Positions 35,098-46,562 of a DNA stretch of 64,000 nucleotides are shown here, piece after piece. Every line of letters starts with the position of its first letter. The stretch's first letter is position 1. A program made the position numbers and the translations under genes. This DNA comes from Venturia oleaginea (lineage: Eukaryota; Ascomycota; Dothideomycetes; Venturiales; Venturiaceae). A model generated the notes under the pieces. The model did not search any database. It had not been told where the DNA came from and was given only the letters and a program-made list of their open reading frames with translations. The stretch is taken from NCBI GenBank assembly GCA_013176395.1, contig JABMLP010000026.1:434001-498000 (forward strand), given 5' to 3'.

Positions 35098-35731
35098 ATG
35101 TTACTTCAGAGCTTACTCTGTTCTTTTCTCACTGCCTCCTTGGTCTCGGCAAAAGCAACAGTCTACCTGATCCGTCATGGAGAAAAACCAGATTCTGGCA
35201 ATGGTCTTAATGCGCAAGGTCTTCAACGAGCTCAATGCCTGAGAAACGTCTTTGGGAAGAGCTCTTCATACAATATCGGGAAAATCATGGCTCAAACGCC
35301 ACAGCCGGGTACGCTCTTTGCTCCTTCTCGCTCATCAAGCTCTCGTCAAGTACTAAATACATTGCAGATGGCTCTCGGGGAAGACCCAATGCCACAGTCT
35401 ATCCTCTATCGCAAGATCTTGGTCTCACTGTTGATCTATCCTGCCAGCGTGACGACCCCAAATGCGTGGAAAAGGTGGTGGACAACTATTCGGGCTCGGG
35501 AAATATTGTTATCTGCTGGGAGCACAAGGTTTTGACTGACATTGCTGAGGCATTGGGCGACAATAACGCTCCATCATATCCGAGAGATCAGTGAGTTTTC
35601 GTGCCTGTCATCGGCCCAGGTTACGAGCTGCTAATATTCGCAGCTTCAATTATATTTGGACCGATCCAAGCCCGTACAGCAAGGTGACAGACACCAAGAC
35701 CAGCGAGAACTGTTCAGAGCTTGATAGCTGA
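35098..35731 (+). CDS. Secreted histidine-phosphatase-family protein
   Basis: Phosphoglycerate-mutase-like (histidine phosphatase superfamily) protein of 173 aa. Three exons: 35098-35308, 35368-35590, 35644-35731. Residues 1-18 are a clear signal peptide (MLLQSLLCSFLTASLVSA), so the product is probably extracellular. The RHG motif is in TVYLIRHGEK, and the second active-site His is in VICWEHKVL. The middle intron uses an ACTAAAT branch site and restores PQPDGSRGRPNATVYPL. The domain is short compared with phytases or acid phosphatases, and its substrate is unknown. Fungal secreted members of this type are common and poorly characterised. Confidence 0.87.
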
Positions 35732-36322
35732 TCTATTTGCTTCAAATTCGAATCTTCGCAACGTCCGCACATGGCAGTGCAGGCGTTCTTTGGAGGGAAG
35801 GCATAAATTAGTTTGTGGCCGCTTGACAAGTAGACGAAACTTCGGAGGAGAAATACCACATCTGTTTTACTAAACGTAGTTAGTGAATGTCGCAAGATCG
35901 ATCCGATGTCGCAAACACTCACTGACCTCTGTTCTTCCCATGCCACTGCCTCAAAATTGTAGCTTCGCACAGCACGAAATTGCCATCACCGAAAAGACTT
36001 CACAAGTATATCATGAGCAGCGAAAGAATGCCTTAATACACCACGAAACATTTAGGATCTCTCGAGTTGGAAGAAGAAGTGGAGCTCGGCCAAGATCGGA
36101 GGCCTTTCCAAGCCTCCTCCTCCATCCCAGGGCCATCCAACCAATCACACAATCCGTCGGCCATGTTTTTCAGCCTGAAATGCCATCGGCACCTCGGCCC
36201 CTTCTCTACATATTAAACAACACACCACGCACGGCTTTCTGCATTCAATAAAAACCCTATTCTTGCGCCCGAACGATCATCTTTCAGAAATCATAGAAAG
36301 TCATTGATAAAAGCAGAATACC
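35732..36322. other. Intergenic upstream of the aldehyde dehydrogenase gene
   Basis: No gene seen. Holds the histidine-phosphatase 3' region and the dehydrogenase promoter. Confidence 0.45.
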
Positions 36323-38114
36323 ATGGCTGGTGATTCGGAAAGTAACGGAGTTGCTATGGCAGAGGTGTATCATCAGAAGGCGTTGAGTGGGGTAAGTCTT
36401 GGTTATTGGATCGGCTTTGATTGCTTCGATGCTGGGGAACGAGAGGGGTTCAAACGTGAGACGAGACTGATCATGAATAGTTGAAAGATTCTTCGCTTTT
36501 TATCTCCGACGCCTTCATCAATGGAGAATGGGTTGATAGGGAGAAGAAATTTCCCGTCTACGGTATGATTCCATGATTTGTATTTGTTGTTTGGTACTAG
36601 TGTGTGATACTGATCCGGTCACCATAGAGCCATCAACAGACACGGTTTTAGGCGAGGTCTCGAACTGCGACCTAGCCGATTTCAAGAAAGCAATTGATTC
36701 TGCTGAAAAGGCACAGGAGGAATTCTACGAGTCAACCACCGCGACACAGCGCGGTGCCCTCTTGCGAAAATGGTTTGACCTGATCATGGCAAATCAAGAT
36801 GACTGTATACCATCTACCTAATCCACTGCATGAAGTGCTCCCCTCTAACAAAACTCACAGTAGGAACAATCCTCTCCCTCGAAAACGGCAAAACAAAGGG
36901 CGAAGCGGATGGTGAAATCGCCTACGCCGCTTCCTTTGTCTCCTGGTTCGCAGAAGAAGCAACGCGCTCCTATGGCGATACAATCCCCTCTCAATACCCA
37001 AATACCACGGTCCTAACCTTCAAAGAACCAATAGGCGTCTGCGGAATCATCACGCCATGGAATTTCCCGGCGGCAATGATTACGCGCAAGATCGCACCGG
37101 CGTTTGCGGCGGGTTGTTCGGTCGTTGTTAAACCGCCCAGTGAGACACCCTATTCGTGCGCTGCACTTGCCAAGTTGGCAGTTCAAGCGGGGATTCCGGG
37201 AAAACTGATGCAAGTTTGTCCAACGAAGGATAGGGTTGCTGCTACGGAGCTTTGCACCAATCCCATTGTCAAGAAGATTTCTTTCACGGGAAGTACGGGG
37301 GTTGGGAAAATGTTGGCCAAACTCGCCACCGGGACTTTGAAGAAATGCTCCCTTGAGCTTGGTGGGAATGCCCCATTCATCGTTTTCGAGGATGCTGATC
37401 TCGAACTCGCGGCTGAGGGAGCCATGTTCTGCAAGTTTAGATGTACGGGTCAGACTTGTGTTTGCGCCAACAGATTGATCGTTCAAAAATCCGTCGCGGC
37501 GAAATTCACTGCCATTCTCGTCAAGAAAGTCGAGGCCCTAGTCGTAGGACCTGGTCTCAACCCAGCAACAACCCAAGGACCCCTCGTCAACAAATCCGGC
37601 GTTGAAAAGGTAAAACTACACGTTGCCGAAGCCGTCTCCAAAGGCGCCAAAATCGAAACGGGCGGTTCGCCCCCCGATCACGCAGGTTACTTCTACAAAC
37701 CTACTGTTCTGAGTGGAGTGACGGCTGACATGCTTGTTGCTAATGATGAGACTTTCGGACCGCTTGCTCCCATTTTCGCGTTCGAAACGGAGGCTGACGC
37801 AGTCAAGTTGGCGAACGATACTGAATTTGGGCTTGCTGGGTACTTTTTTTCGAAAGACATTGGACAGGTTATGAGGGTGGCTAGGAAGTTGCAGTGTGGA
37901 ATGGTGGGAGTGAATACAGGAAAGATTTCAGCGGCCGAGGCGCCCTTTGGAGGTAAGTCGAGCTTTCCATATAGATTTCGTTCGTGGTAATGGAGGTGTG
38001 CTAATTGAGGCGATAGGTGTGAAAGAGAGTGGGTATGGAAGGGAGGGTAGTATGTACGGGCTTGCCGAGTACCAGGTCATCAAGAGTGTCACTATTGGCA
38101 ATTTGAATTTGTAG
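36323..38114 (+). CDS. Aldehyde dehydrogenase, succinate-semialdehyde dehydrogenase type
   Basis: Probably oxidises succinate semialdehyde to succinate with NAD(P)+, in the GABA shunt. Five exons: 36323-36391, 36481-36562, 36628-36804, 36861-37952, 38017-38114; 505 aa. Diagnostic segments are PWNFPAAMITRKIAPAFAAG, the cofactor-fold loop SFTGSTGVGK, the general-base Glu in LELGGNAPF, and the catalytic Cys in FRCTGQTCVCANR. The extra Cys two residues after the catalytic one (TCVC) matches the redox-sensitive pair known in SSADH. The protein starts MAGDSESNG with no mitochondrial presequence, so a cytosolic location is likely. The C-terminus GVKESGYGREGS is standard. All introns keep frame and have GT...AG. 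Confidence 0.92.
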
Positions 38115-38552
38115 GCCAATGTGGCGAGCCGAAAGGGGGTTTGAAAGGGAATAGTGGGGCAGAAAATATGGGCTTCGTCAGCGGCATATTCCGAATAGAT
38201 CAAGTTCCACGTGCACACCACCATGTGGCGAGCAAACCAGTAGTAGTCCCTGAATGCGTTCACCCACACCATCGGGAACCAACGGGCGTGGTTGTTTGCT
38301 ATTGCAAACCTCGTGACTCAGTTGTGAAAGTCATCTTCAGCTCCTTTTCTGATTGGACGAATTTGTTTGGCCTTCTGGAAATGAACCTGGATGGAGGGAA
38401 ATGCGCGTCTGAGCTGTCTGGAATAGTCATGAGTTGCAATAGAAGAGGGTAAAAGACCTACCTGTCTTTGCGCTTAAAGAATCGCTCATGGCACAACGGG
38501 AATCACATATCATTATCGCTACTGCTGTTCGATCCTCGGAATTATCATCACA
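38115..38552. other. Intergenic, no gene seen
   Basis: 3' region of the dehydrogenase gene and leader of the small gene at 38553. Confidence 0.4.
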
Positions 38553-38759
38553 ATGCCGATACCGACCTCACCACACCCCTGGACACCTGCCATGCTCAAC
38601 ACGCTCTTAGTCCTCAAAGCAGAAGGGTTTGACGTAGAATACATCACCGAGTACCTGATGGGCGTTTTTGGAGGACCTAGAGAAGTGCAAGTGGTGCTTC
38701 GGAAGATGCAGGAAATCTACTTCTGGGAGAGGATGGGCGTGCGGATGGGTGAGATGTGA
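38553..38759 (+). CDS. Small hypothetical protein, 68 aa
   Basis: Single short exon from ATG at 38553. The core WTPAMLNTLLVLKAEGFDVEYITEYL reads like a helix-turn-helix or SANT-like unit in which a regulator-type helix pair follows a Trp, and the rest (REVQVVLRKMQEIYFWERMG) is a third helix. Composition is protein-like throughout, but the length leaves doubt and no homologue is recognised. Confidence 0.5.
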   Translation: MPIPTSPHPWTPAMLNTLLVLKAEGFDVEYITEYLMGVFGGPREVQVVLRKMQEIYFWERMGVRMGEM

Positions 38760-39653
38760 TTGAGCCTGGCCTTCTTAGAAAGGGATATTAGCAAGCCACC
38801 GCAAGTTCGGAAGGTGGTTCTTGGATTGCATTGCCGGCGTTTTGATAGTGAAGATAGCCTAGATCGCTCTGCAGCTTGGGAATTTCAGGTGTGAGCCTGA
38901 ATGTGCCGTGAGAGATCAACATGTTATGGGCGACAATTCTTCTGCTCGTCTGGTGTTGACAACGATGCACATTTCCAGGCTCGCCAACTCAGGTGTACCC
39001 CAACTGATGGCAGAGGAACCGGCGGTCTTTGTTCAATCGATGATCAGTTGAGATTTGTGCTTCCTTGAATCAGGAATGTTGTGCACTCGTGATGTAATGT
39101 CACCTAGGTATTTCGCCCCGAGTAAAGGTGAGGCTCCATCGAGCGCGGTGTTGGTGTGGCTGAAGGAAGCGAATGATGGTAAGGGATAGGGATAGGGATA
39201 GGCCGATATCGATAAGATATGCAGTCTCCATACAGGAGGGGAGATTCGGACTCCGATCCTCATTTTGATCTGCTTCAAGATTGTGCCACATTCGGATGCT
39301 ATGTGGCAATGTGCCGTTCAGCAACGCCACGCTACCATCCCTTGCGGCTGAGACATGGATTCTTCAGAGTAGCGTGAACGCTCTGCGATGAAGACTCCCA
39401 CCTGAAGTGCAGATGTCTTACGGCTACTTCGGCCCTGTGGAGACCCGACTGGTCTGACACCTCTATCTTCAGGTCTTACTCGTACGCCAATCGCCGCGGA
39501 CTTAGACCCTGCAGGAACCAAACGAATGGCTATTTATCATGGGCCCCGCCGTTGCCAGATGGGACCATATTCATAGCGTCAGTACCCCCCGTTCTCCTCC
39601 CTCAAAGCTCCAGCTACAGCTATACACCTCTCTTTAACGAGTCTACAATTGCA
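38760..39653. other. Intergenic upstream of the Ayg1-like gene
   Basis: No gene seen. A GGGATA triplet repeat lies near 39183-39200. The promoter of the hydrolase gene should be in the last few hundred bases. Confidence 0.4.
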
Positions 39654-41084
39654 ATGGCAGCTGCCGGTGGGAAGTTCTTTATCCAGGACAATCTTAAGAA
39701 AGTTGCGCCTCACCATGAGAGCTGGGAACAGCTGTGGAACACGAAATGGAAGATGCCAGCAACAATGGGTGTTTACCCATTCATGTTCGGCGCGGCAAAG
39801 GACTTTGAGCCCATACTCGCAAAGATGAAGGAGGTATGTCAGAAGTCTGGCTTGTAGGATAGAGTCTTGGGCTAAATATGGAGTAGCAAAACCTCAAGGA
39901 GCCTTACGACTGGAACACCTACCCCGACAATTTCTTCCCCAAGGCTGAAGAGCTTGAAAACTTGGCCATTGAAGCAGAGAAGGCTGGCGAGAAAGAGAAG
40001 GCTTGCGAATACTACTTGCGCTCCTCTGCAGTCTACCGGATTGCCCGTTTCCCTGCTCCTCGATCGGATAGACAAAGAGAAGCTTGGACGAAAGGCAAAG
40101 AGGTTGTACTCAAAGGTCTCAAGTTAAAGGGTGAGGTTGGTGGCTTCTCGCCTGTGCACGAAGTAAAGATTCCGCACAAGCACGGTCTAGAGCACGAGGG
40201 CAAGCATATTCCAGTCTTTTGTCAGATTCCAGACAGCGCAAGCAAGGACAAGCCAGCGCCGTGTGTCATACTCTTTACTGGTCTGGATGGATACAGAACT
40301 GAACTGGTAGCTTGGGCAGAGGGTTGGAGGCGAAATGGCGTAGCAGTGGTGATTTTAGAGATTCCAGGCACCGGAGACTCTCCTGCTGATCCAAAGGATA
40401 TCACAAGCCCGGACCGACAGTACTCCAGCTTACTGGACTGGATTGACTCGGAGGAGAAGATCGATAGCAAGAAACTCTGCGTTTGGGCTTTCTCTACAGG
40501 TGGGTATTATGCTATCAGGTTGGCACACACGCATCCAGATCGTCTAGCTGGTATTGTGTCTCTTGGTGGTGGAGCTCATTACATGTTTGATCCTGAGTGG
40601 TTGGATGAGGTCAACCATCTCGAGTATCCATTTGAGTAAGCTTATACGCGAAAGATATGCATCGTGAGCTAACTTGAACAGTTTGGCAAACACACTGGCC
40701 TACAAATGGGGATATGGCAATGATGTCGAGACCTTTAAGAAGGAGGCTTCCGACAAGTTTTCTCTATTAAAGGACGGAACTCTGGACAAGCCAAACTGTG
40801 CTCGATTATTGCTTGTGAATGGTACAGAAGATGAAATCTTCCCTATCGATGATTCTTATTTGGCATTGCTGCATGGCGCACCTAAAGAAGCCCGGTAAGT
40901 TTGACATTGTAAGCATGGTAATAGCTTGTATCTGACATGCTCCAGATTCATTCCAGGTATCAAGCACATGGGCGAACCGGAATCTTTCTTCATCATCTTG
41001 AAATGGATCTACAATTTGTTTGGACTTCAGGCAAATCCCGGAGCACAGATGTCAACGATGCCATTTAAGACTGCCTTCCCTTGA
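39654..41084 (+). CDS. Ayg1/Yg1-type alpha/beta hydrolase (DHN-melanin chain-shortening type)
   Basis: Family members (Aspergillus Ayg1, Exophiala WdYg1, Botrytis Ygh1) shorten a heptaketide naphthopyrone to tetrahydroxynaphthalene for DHN-melanin. Four exons: 39654-39833, 39887-40635, 40682-40894, 40946-41084; 426 aa, the normal length. The N-terminal lid region includes FMFGAAKDFEPIL and a helical cap YYLRSSAVYRIARFPAPRSD. The hydrolase core has FTGLDGYRTE, the nucleophile Ser in WAFSTGGYYA, the acid in VNGTEDEIFP and the His in KHMGEPESFF, so the triad is complete. An upstream ATG at 39552 is in frame, but 39654 gives the usual N-terminus. No melanin polyketide synthase or reductase lies nearby, so the melanin role is inferred from the family. 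Some relatives act on other substrates. Confidence 0.9.
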
Positions 41085-41321
41085 GCTTGATTGATTTTTG
41101 ATACCAGAACTGGTGAATTTACATAATGAATGAATTGACTAGTCTTGTGAGATAGATAGAGTGACGAATTGAAGGAGCGTAACTGAAGATAACTTTAAGA
41201 TGAAAAACCGAGCATTTGTGCACGTGATTAACGCCACTGAGCGCTACTTTCTGATTTCTGATCTCTTGAAACTTCAACCTTTCCACTCCGCATTTCACAG
41301 GACTCAACTTCGACTGGCATC

Positions 41322-41870
41322 ATGGACGACATCGAAATTGACCCCGCAATCGTTGAGGCCATGGGTTTCTCAACATTCGGAGGAGCCAAGCGGCGGAAAT
41401 TCAACCACGATGCGGCAACAACAGACCCAGACATCACAAAACCACACCCAAGTGGAGCCAATACAGCACCCCTCGGCTCCAGATCAAATACGAACCATAC
41501 ACTCGACCTCCCGAAGCATCCCGAACACCCAAATTACCAGGATCCCAGCCTGTCGACGCCACCACAAACGTATCAACATGGGTTCGACCTCCCGAAGCGG
41601 CCTCCAAAGCCCGAGAAATGGCCAGCAACACAGAGGCAACAGAACGCTGAGAAATTGATTGAGATTCAGAATGCGGAGACCAACTCACCGACTACGGCAT
41701 TTCCCACTGGTGTTCCGAAAGGATTTTTCGATCAGCTTACTTGGAAGGAGCTTGAGCAGTTCAGGAAGGGGGTGAAGGATGAGAATGGGGATGTCGCGTA
41801 CTTCTTACCGAGCTTCATTGAGGATCCGTGGGCGAAGTTGGAGAGGGAGGCGGAGGGCTCGGGTTCTTGA
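41322..41870 (+). CDS. Hypothetical protein, 182 aa
   Basis: Single exon from ATG at 41322. The N-terminus MDDIEIDPAIVEAMGFSTFG followed by the basic cluster AKRRKFNHD (a possible nuclear signal) is typical of a small conserved ascomycete protein that I cannot name. The centre is Pro/His/Asn-rich and probably disordered. The C-terminus has an ordered helical segment (LTWKELEQFRKGVKDENGDVAYFLPSFIEDPW). No membrane segment or enzyme motif. Confidence 0.72.
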   Translation: MDDIEIDPAIVEAMGFSTFGGAKRRKFNHDAATTDPDITKPHPSGANTAPLGSRSNTNHTLDLPKHPEHPNYQDPSLSTPPQTYQHGFDLPKRPPKPEKWPATQRQQNAEKLIEIQNAETNSPTTAFPTGVPKGFFDQLTWKELEQFRKGVKDENGDVAYFLPSFIEDPWAKLEREAEGSGS

Positions 41871-44461
41871 GGATTGTATGCTGAGAGGTCTGGATGTTGT
41901 GGGGGGACAGACTCCAGGTTTTGGAATCATTGTGATTCACCCAAAACAGACTGAGGGGGTTTTAGGAAGTATGACAAGTGCTTCTTCTACTCTGACCAGT
42001 CTTGTGCTGACCTAGCTTTAGTGAACGTATTGATTTCTGAAAACTGCAGCATGCATCCAGAATGAAGACATGTTGGTATCTGTTCTTAGTTATATTTGGT
42101 ATTCTCATCTTCATCACTTGACCCTTCTCTGCTTCCATGTGTTCTCCGCAATATGCTTGCATTCCGTCGCACGATTGTGACTCTGTGGCCAACACCATCT
42201 CCGCGTTCCTGGTCTTCGTTCTTGCGGACCACAGATTGCACTCCGCGTCATGGCAGCACTTCTTCGCATCTTTGAAAAATCATGGTCAACAAAATAACCA
42301 ACCCGGAATATGGAAGACCTCCTAAAGATTGTAACAGTTCCAGAACAGTTTTGCACATGCGCCGAAGGTTCTTCCTTGTCAAGGTAAGTCCGGGCACTAC
42401 TGATCCTTAGGTAAGTACCATCTAGATTTGAACCCATCATCAGCTGCTGATACCGTCTATGGGTATTTAAAGGTTCTCTTGAACCCAGTCCCGAAAATTA
42501 GGCATTCCTGCTGTTTCGCTGGAACAGAAAGAGAAGCAATTCTATCATTCCTACATTGTCTTTTACCAAGGGAGTGGTTGTTCATCTCCGCTGTCAATCG
42601 ACAAGTCAAGTAGTTAGGTAGATTGGAGCACCACTGCAGAATCTGTGCGGCTAAGGTACCTGGGAAGTCGCAGGCCTCCGTCCCTTTGGCAATCATTCGC
42701 CAGTCCATGTCGACTTCGTCCCTGAATACGAAGTCCACCTTGGAGAAGCGGTGTTTCGACTTGATATCGAGATCGCAGAATTTCTGGCGGTCTTCTTTTG
42801 CAAAATTGCCAGAAATGTATCAATACATCTCGAGTTGGCATAATGTTATTGGAACGTGATTATCGTAACTACAACTTGGATTGACTAACGGCGAGGGTCT
42901 TTGGCAGTGGATAGCGAGGCCTCATGATCTGCCACCTCACTCAGCGTCCACTATGAAGCAGGTACGACTTTTAGCTCGACGATCTTAATTTTGAAACTGA
43001 CTCTTGGTACAGAAATAAAAACACTTTGAGAATAAGAATGCTGTTAATGCATGAAATACTCAGTCTCGATGCAAAGCCTTTCAGATTTAAAGATCCTTAT
43101 TTGGGAAAAAGGCTCGCGATATAGGCAGAGCTTCTCTTCCACTTTGAGAAAAGACCTTCAGTTAAGCGAGCGTCACCCTCGAGAACAAACTTCCCACTAG
43201 TCTGAAGAAGACGACGGGGAAAGACCTTTCTCCATCCAATGATAGCTCTCTATCCGATGAAGGAGAAGTCTCCTCAGACGCGGGCTTTGTCTTCAGATGC
43301 AAAAGAATACACCCTCGTAATTCAAGTCAACACTCGGCAGAGTCTTGCCAACTCTCTCGATTGACGAGAAAATCCTTCTTGGAAGAAAAGAAAGGAATCT
43401 TCCATGTTGAGATGGACTTGACTAAATTCTGATACCCAGCGAAGATAGTCGACCCGATGCGACAAGACTCCCTTTTCAGACGAAGACTTTGGATTCAAAT
43501 ACAATCTTGATACCAGATAATATTTTCTCCCGACCGGACGACAGAACTACAAAATCACTCTTTTGACGAATATTTGAAAGAGAAAATTACACATTTGCAG
43601 CTAAATAGGATCGAAGGTACTTCAGAAGAAGTTGGTTGGGTTTCTACGCGCCGACACTTCACCCTACGATAGCGCCCCAGCGTCACATGACGAAAGGAGA
43701 TTATTTCCACACCACTTGGTTGGACATCCCCCGATTGGCCAACCTTTCCTCATAAAAAAAAAGATCCGGTGGCTCGAAACGGAAATTAGGCCGTGTTTCA
43801 GGCGGGTGGAATTCATGCCGAGTCTTCTTCATGTCTTCTTTATGGTGTGATTGCGTAGATCTGGTGTTGGATGGGCCTCGTTTTGGCCCGTATCGTGGAT
43901 TTGGGGGAGGAATCTCGCTTCACTTGTGTTTCACGGTTCGTGCCGTTGGATGTGAGCATGGATTTTGAGTTTTTGGAGGCGTTGATTTGGTTCAATCTTG
44001 ATAGGGAAGTTTTCTGGAAGTTTATGGGTCTGACGTTTCCCTGTCTTGTACGGATGCGAGAGCAGTCTGGATCTTTGTGCTTCATTCTTCGTCCAGCTGT
44101 CGCTTGCCTCGATTGACTAAAGCCTTGTGTGGAGATTGATCGACTGCAGAGGTGAGGTCGATATTGCAACCGATTATCCTTATAGGTTCCTGGTCAACGC
44201 TAGCGTTCGAATTAACTGGTTGGGATAGTAAGTTCTCAATCAGCATACTCCAGGGATACACTTGCCAACCTCACAAAACCGCAGTTCGTGAAACTACCCC
44301 GTAGTACGACCCGTGATCGCACATCGTGTCATCTTGCCATACATCCCGACTTCACTTCATCTACCCCAACATTCCACATCAACACCCCTTACATTCCATA
44401 TTCAAAAGACATCTCAAAACCAACATCGACAACTCCTTTACAGCCCTAAAAAAACCACACA
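41871..44461. other. Gene-poor region, 2.6 kb
   Basis: No secure gene. On the minus strand, 42260-41990 has a continuous Cys-containing reading (CCHDAECNLW, ESQSCDGMQAYCGEH) after a possible acceptor at CAAAG, but I could not find a first exon. A copy of the palindromic element lies at 42759-42832. A plus-strand hydrophobic frame at 43871-44116 has an ATG but no recognisable features. Confidence 0.35.
42759..42832. repeat. Palindromic dispersed element, copy with short arms
   Basis: Arms GAATTTCTGGCGGT and AATTGCCAGAAATGTATC face each other across a short loop, flanked by ATATCGA-like sequence. It shares the words AATTTCTGGC and GCCAGAAAT with copies at 51.8, 54.1 and 62.4 kb. Confidence 0.65.
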
Positions 44462-44863
44462 ATGAATTTCCCCAACCTCATAAACATATTCCACCTCATC
44501 ACAACAACCCTATCTCTAACCCTCCAACTCCCAAAACGCACCCCAATCGACCCCATACTCTTCATCAGCGGTGTCTGCGACAGGATGTACAGAACCTGCG
44601 TCTCAGTACGTCTCCCACTCTCCACCCCCTCCTCAATACATAAAAACGTCATCTGTTATCTGTAAGTAGAAACAGACCAACTAAAAAAATACCAGGGTTG
44701 CACAAGTCCACCCCACAGCTGTGCCACCTTCAGCACATACATCTGCTGGGAATCCATCTGCACGCGACGCGAAGACGTCGGGCCTGGGGGAACGATGTGT
44801 GCCGATAATTGGGACGCGTGTGGGGATTCTTTGAAAGCGCCGCTTTTGCCGTGGATTACTTGA
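44462..44863 (+). CDS. Small cysteine-rich secreted protein, 103 aa, 8 Cys
   Basis: Two exons, 44462-44605 and 44696-44863, with a 90-bp intron (GTACGT; CTAAA branch; ACCAG). The first 22 residues form a hydrophobic signal-like segment (NIFHLITTTLSLTLQL). After splicing the mature part holds eight cysteines in the order GVC, RTC, SGC, HSC, YIC, SIC, TMC, DAC, enough for four disulfides, with little Lys or Glu. This is the profile of fungal secreted effector-like or antimicrobial proteins; no family was recognised. Both exons end in phase 0 and the second carries six of the eight Cys, so the intron model is well supported. Role in the host or environment is unknown. Confidence 0.72.
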
Positions 44864-45883
44864 TGGGGTTGGGCGTGTGATGGGCTTGTTAACTTGGGAA
44901 TGATGTTATGGATGATGGTGATGAGATTGCGCCATGTATGGAATAATAAGGATTGACTTCCAAGATAGAGAGACGTATGATGAGCCGTTTTAATCTTGTC
45001 GTCTATCCTGCTAGTGGCTGGTATAAAGAGTGGCTAACCAATGAAAGTTACTAGATTAGTCCTCGCGTGACACGTGACGTAGCCTAAAGCGGCAAAGTGA
45101 CGTTCACGTTCACCCCTTCGTCCGCAGATCTATCTTATTACTCATGTGATCGGCTGTCTCCGTGATGGCTGTTTATCTTGCCCCCTCTTCTCAGCCATTG
45201 AGAGCTTATTGCCGGCATATCTGCTTACCTCACGTTACCAAATAGTCTGAATGGGCATAAGAAGACTTAAACTTCAACGGTAGCTGTCCCGAAGCGGGCA
45301 GAAGAACATTACAAATCCGTAAGGAAACCTAAAGCGGCCGTCCAAGTCATGAAGATTATCAGAAGAGCCATCGCAGATGCTCGCTGAAAGCCAATGAGCC
45401 ACCTCCACCGCTCTCCACACCCTCAGATCTCAACCGAGCGAATCACACCTCTCAAGGACCCTGTACAACGCTTTCTAACACACAGAGAGGAAGCAAAAAC
45501 AAGATATGCCATCGTCCCAGGAATTCCGCCAATCACAGCCGGAACCATCCAGGCAAGCCTCCCAGAGATCCGCACATGGCTCATGCGCCCAAAAATGCAC
45601 ATCTTGCATACTGACGCGCGGACCGAACCGCTCAAAAGCAGCAACTGTGACGGGATCAAGCAGCGAGCTAACGCAGGAACCGTGAAGATGAGCGGAATAT
45701 GGACCGTGCGTTGAGACAGGTGGAGCGGGAGGCTGGAGAAACGATGGACGACGTGTCGTCCAACTATTATGATGAAAAAAGCGATCCACCAAATTTTGGG
45801 TATGTACTGGACACGCAAGGGAAAGACTGTATAGAAATTACAGGAAGAAGCGAAGTCGCACTTTTCGAATGGTCCTTGGCGGC
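44864..45883. other. Intergenic downstream of KXD1 and the Cys-rich gene
   Basis: No supported gene. Open frames on both strands between 45394 and 45830 are protein-like in patches (plus strand: NREDERNMDRALRQVERE at 45678-45730) but could not be built into a gene with consistent splice phases. Confidence 0.35.
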
Positions 45884-46562
45884 TCAGTACTCAGTCTCGG
45901 CAGGATATCGCTCTTGCGCCATTGCGTATTCTTTGGGGTATTTTCGCGATGCGCGCTGGTTGATTTGTCTGATGTCGTTATCAGTGTCGGATGAACAGCT
46001 TGAATAGATTTCACTCACGTAACGCGCTTTTGCGTCCACTCCAAATCGCGCTGCACCTCCTTTGCCGTTTTAATGCCATCAGCAAATTGCAGTTGTGCAG
46101 CTGCTAGTCGACTTTGGGCAAGAGCTTGCAGTTCCATCAATTGGCGGGTTTTCGCATTCAGCTTTCCAGATCTGAGAAGTTGTCAGCCAGACCAAAATTG
46201 AAGGCATAGTGAAGAGCCCACGTTTGCGATTGCTGCACAAGACTGCGGTCCAACGGCATTGGATTGTACGAACCCGCGAGGCGGTCGTTCATATAGTCTA
46301 GCAAATCAATACTCGCAGCACCGGTAGACGCTGGATCGTATTCTGATGCGCTACCGGCGTAGCTGCTTGATGCTGCCGATGGATCGTATGACGTGACGCC
46401 GGATCCCGTGGTGATGCTTTCTGGGGCCTCTGGAGGTGATACGGACACCCTGCTGTAAGGACCATGCTGAGGATAGGCTGGATATGTGCCCGGCTTCTGT
46501 GGCATATTGATAGGTTGAGACGCACTGGAATAAGAGTATTGAGAGTAGTATTGGGTAGACAT
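45884..46562 (-). CDS. KXD1: BLOC-1 subunit, KxDL family
   Basis: Small coiled-coil subunit of the BLOC-1 complex on endosomes. Three minus-strand exons (46562-46222, 46171-46019, 45968-45884) give 192 aa. Residues 1-110 are Ser/Tyr/Pro-rich and disordered, then LLDYMNDRLAG and the KxDL domain proper: LMELQALAQSRLAAAQLQFADG and KEVQRDLEWTQKRV. The family motif K-x-D-L appears here as QRDL. The last exon continues NQRASRKYPKEYAMAQERYP. The introns (50 bp each) have GTGGGC/CTCAG and GTGAGT/ATCAG boundaries and keep frame. The family call rests on the helical pattern and the RDL motif; I am fairly sure. Confidence 0.8.

Noticed and set aside
45423..45818. 131-codon minus-strand frame with two hydrophobic stretches
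   Set aside because: It ends outside the KXD1 exons, has no conserved pattern, and overlaps another protein-like frame on the plus strand; a membrane protein is not supported.
45394..46007. Plus-strand open frames overlapping the 3' end of KXD1
   Set aside because: One reads MDRALRQVEREAGE and looks protein-like, but it runs antisense through KXD1 exon 3, and no donor/acceptor pair joined it to the upstream frame in phase.
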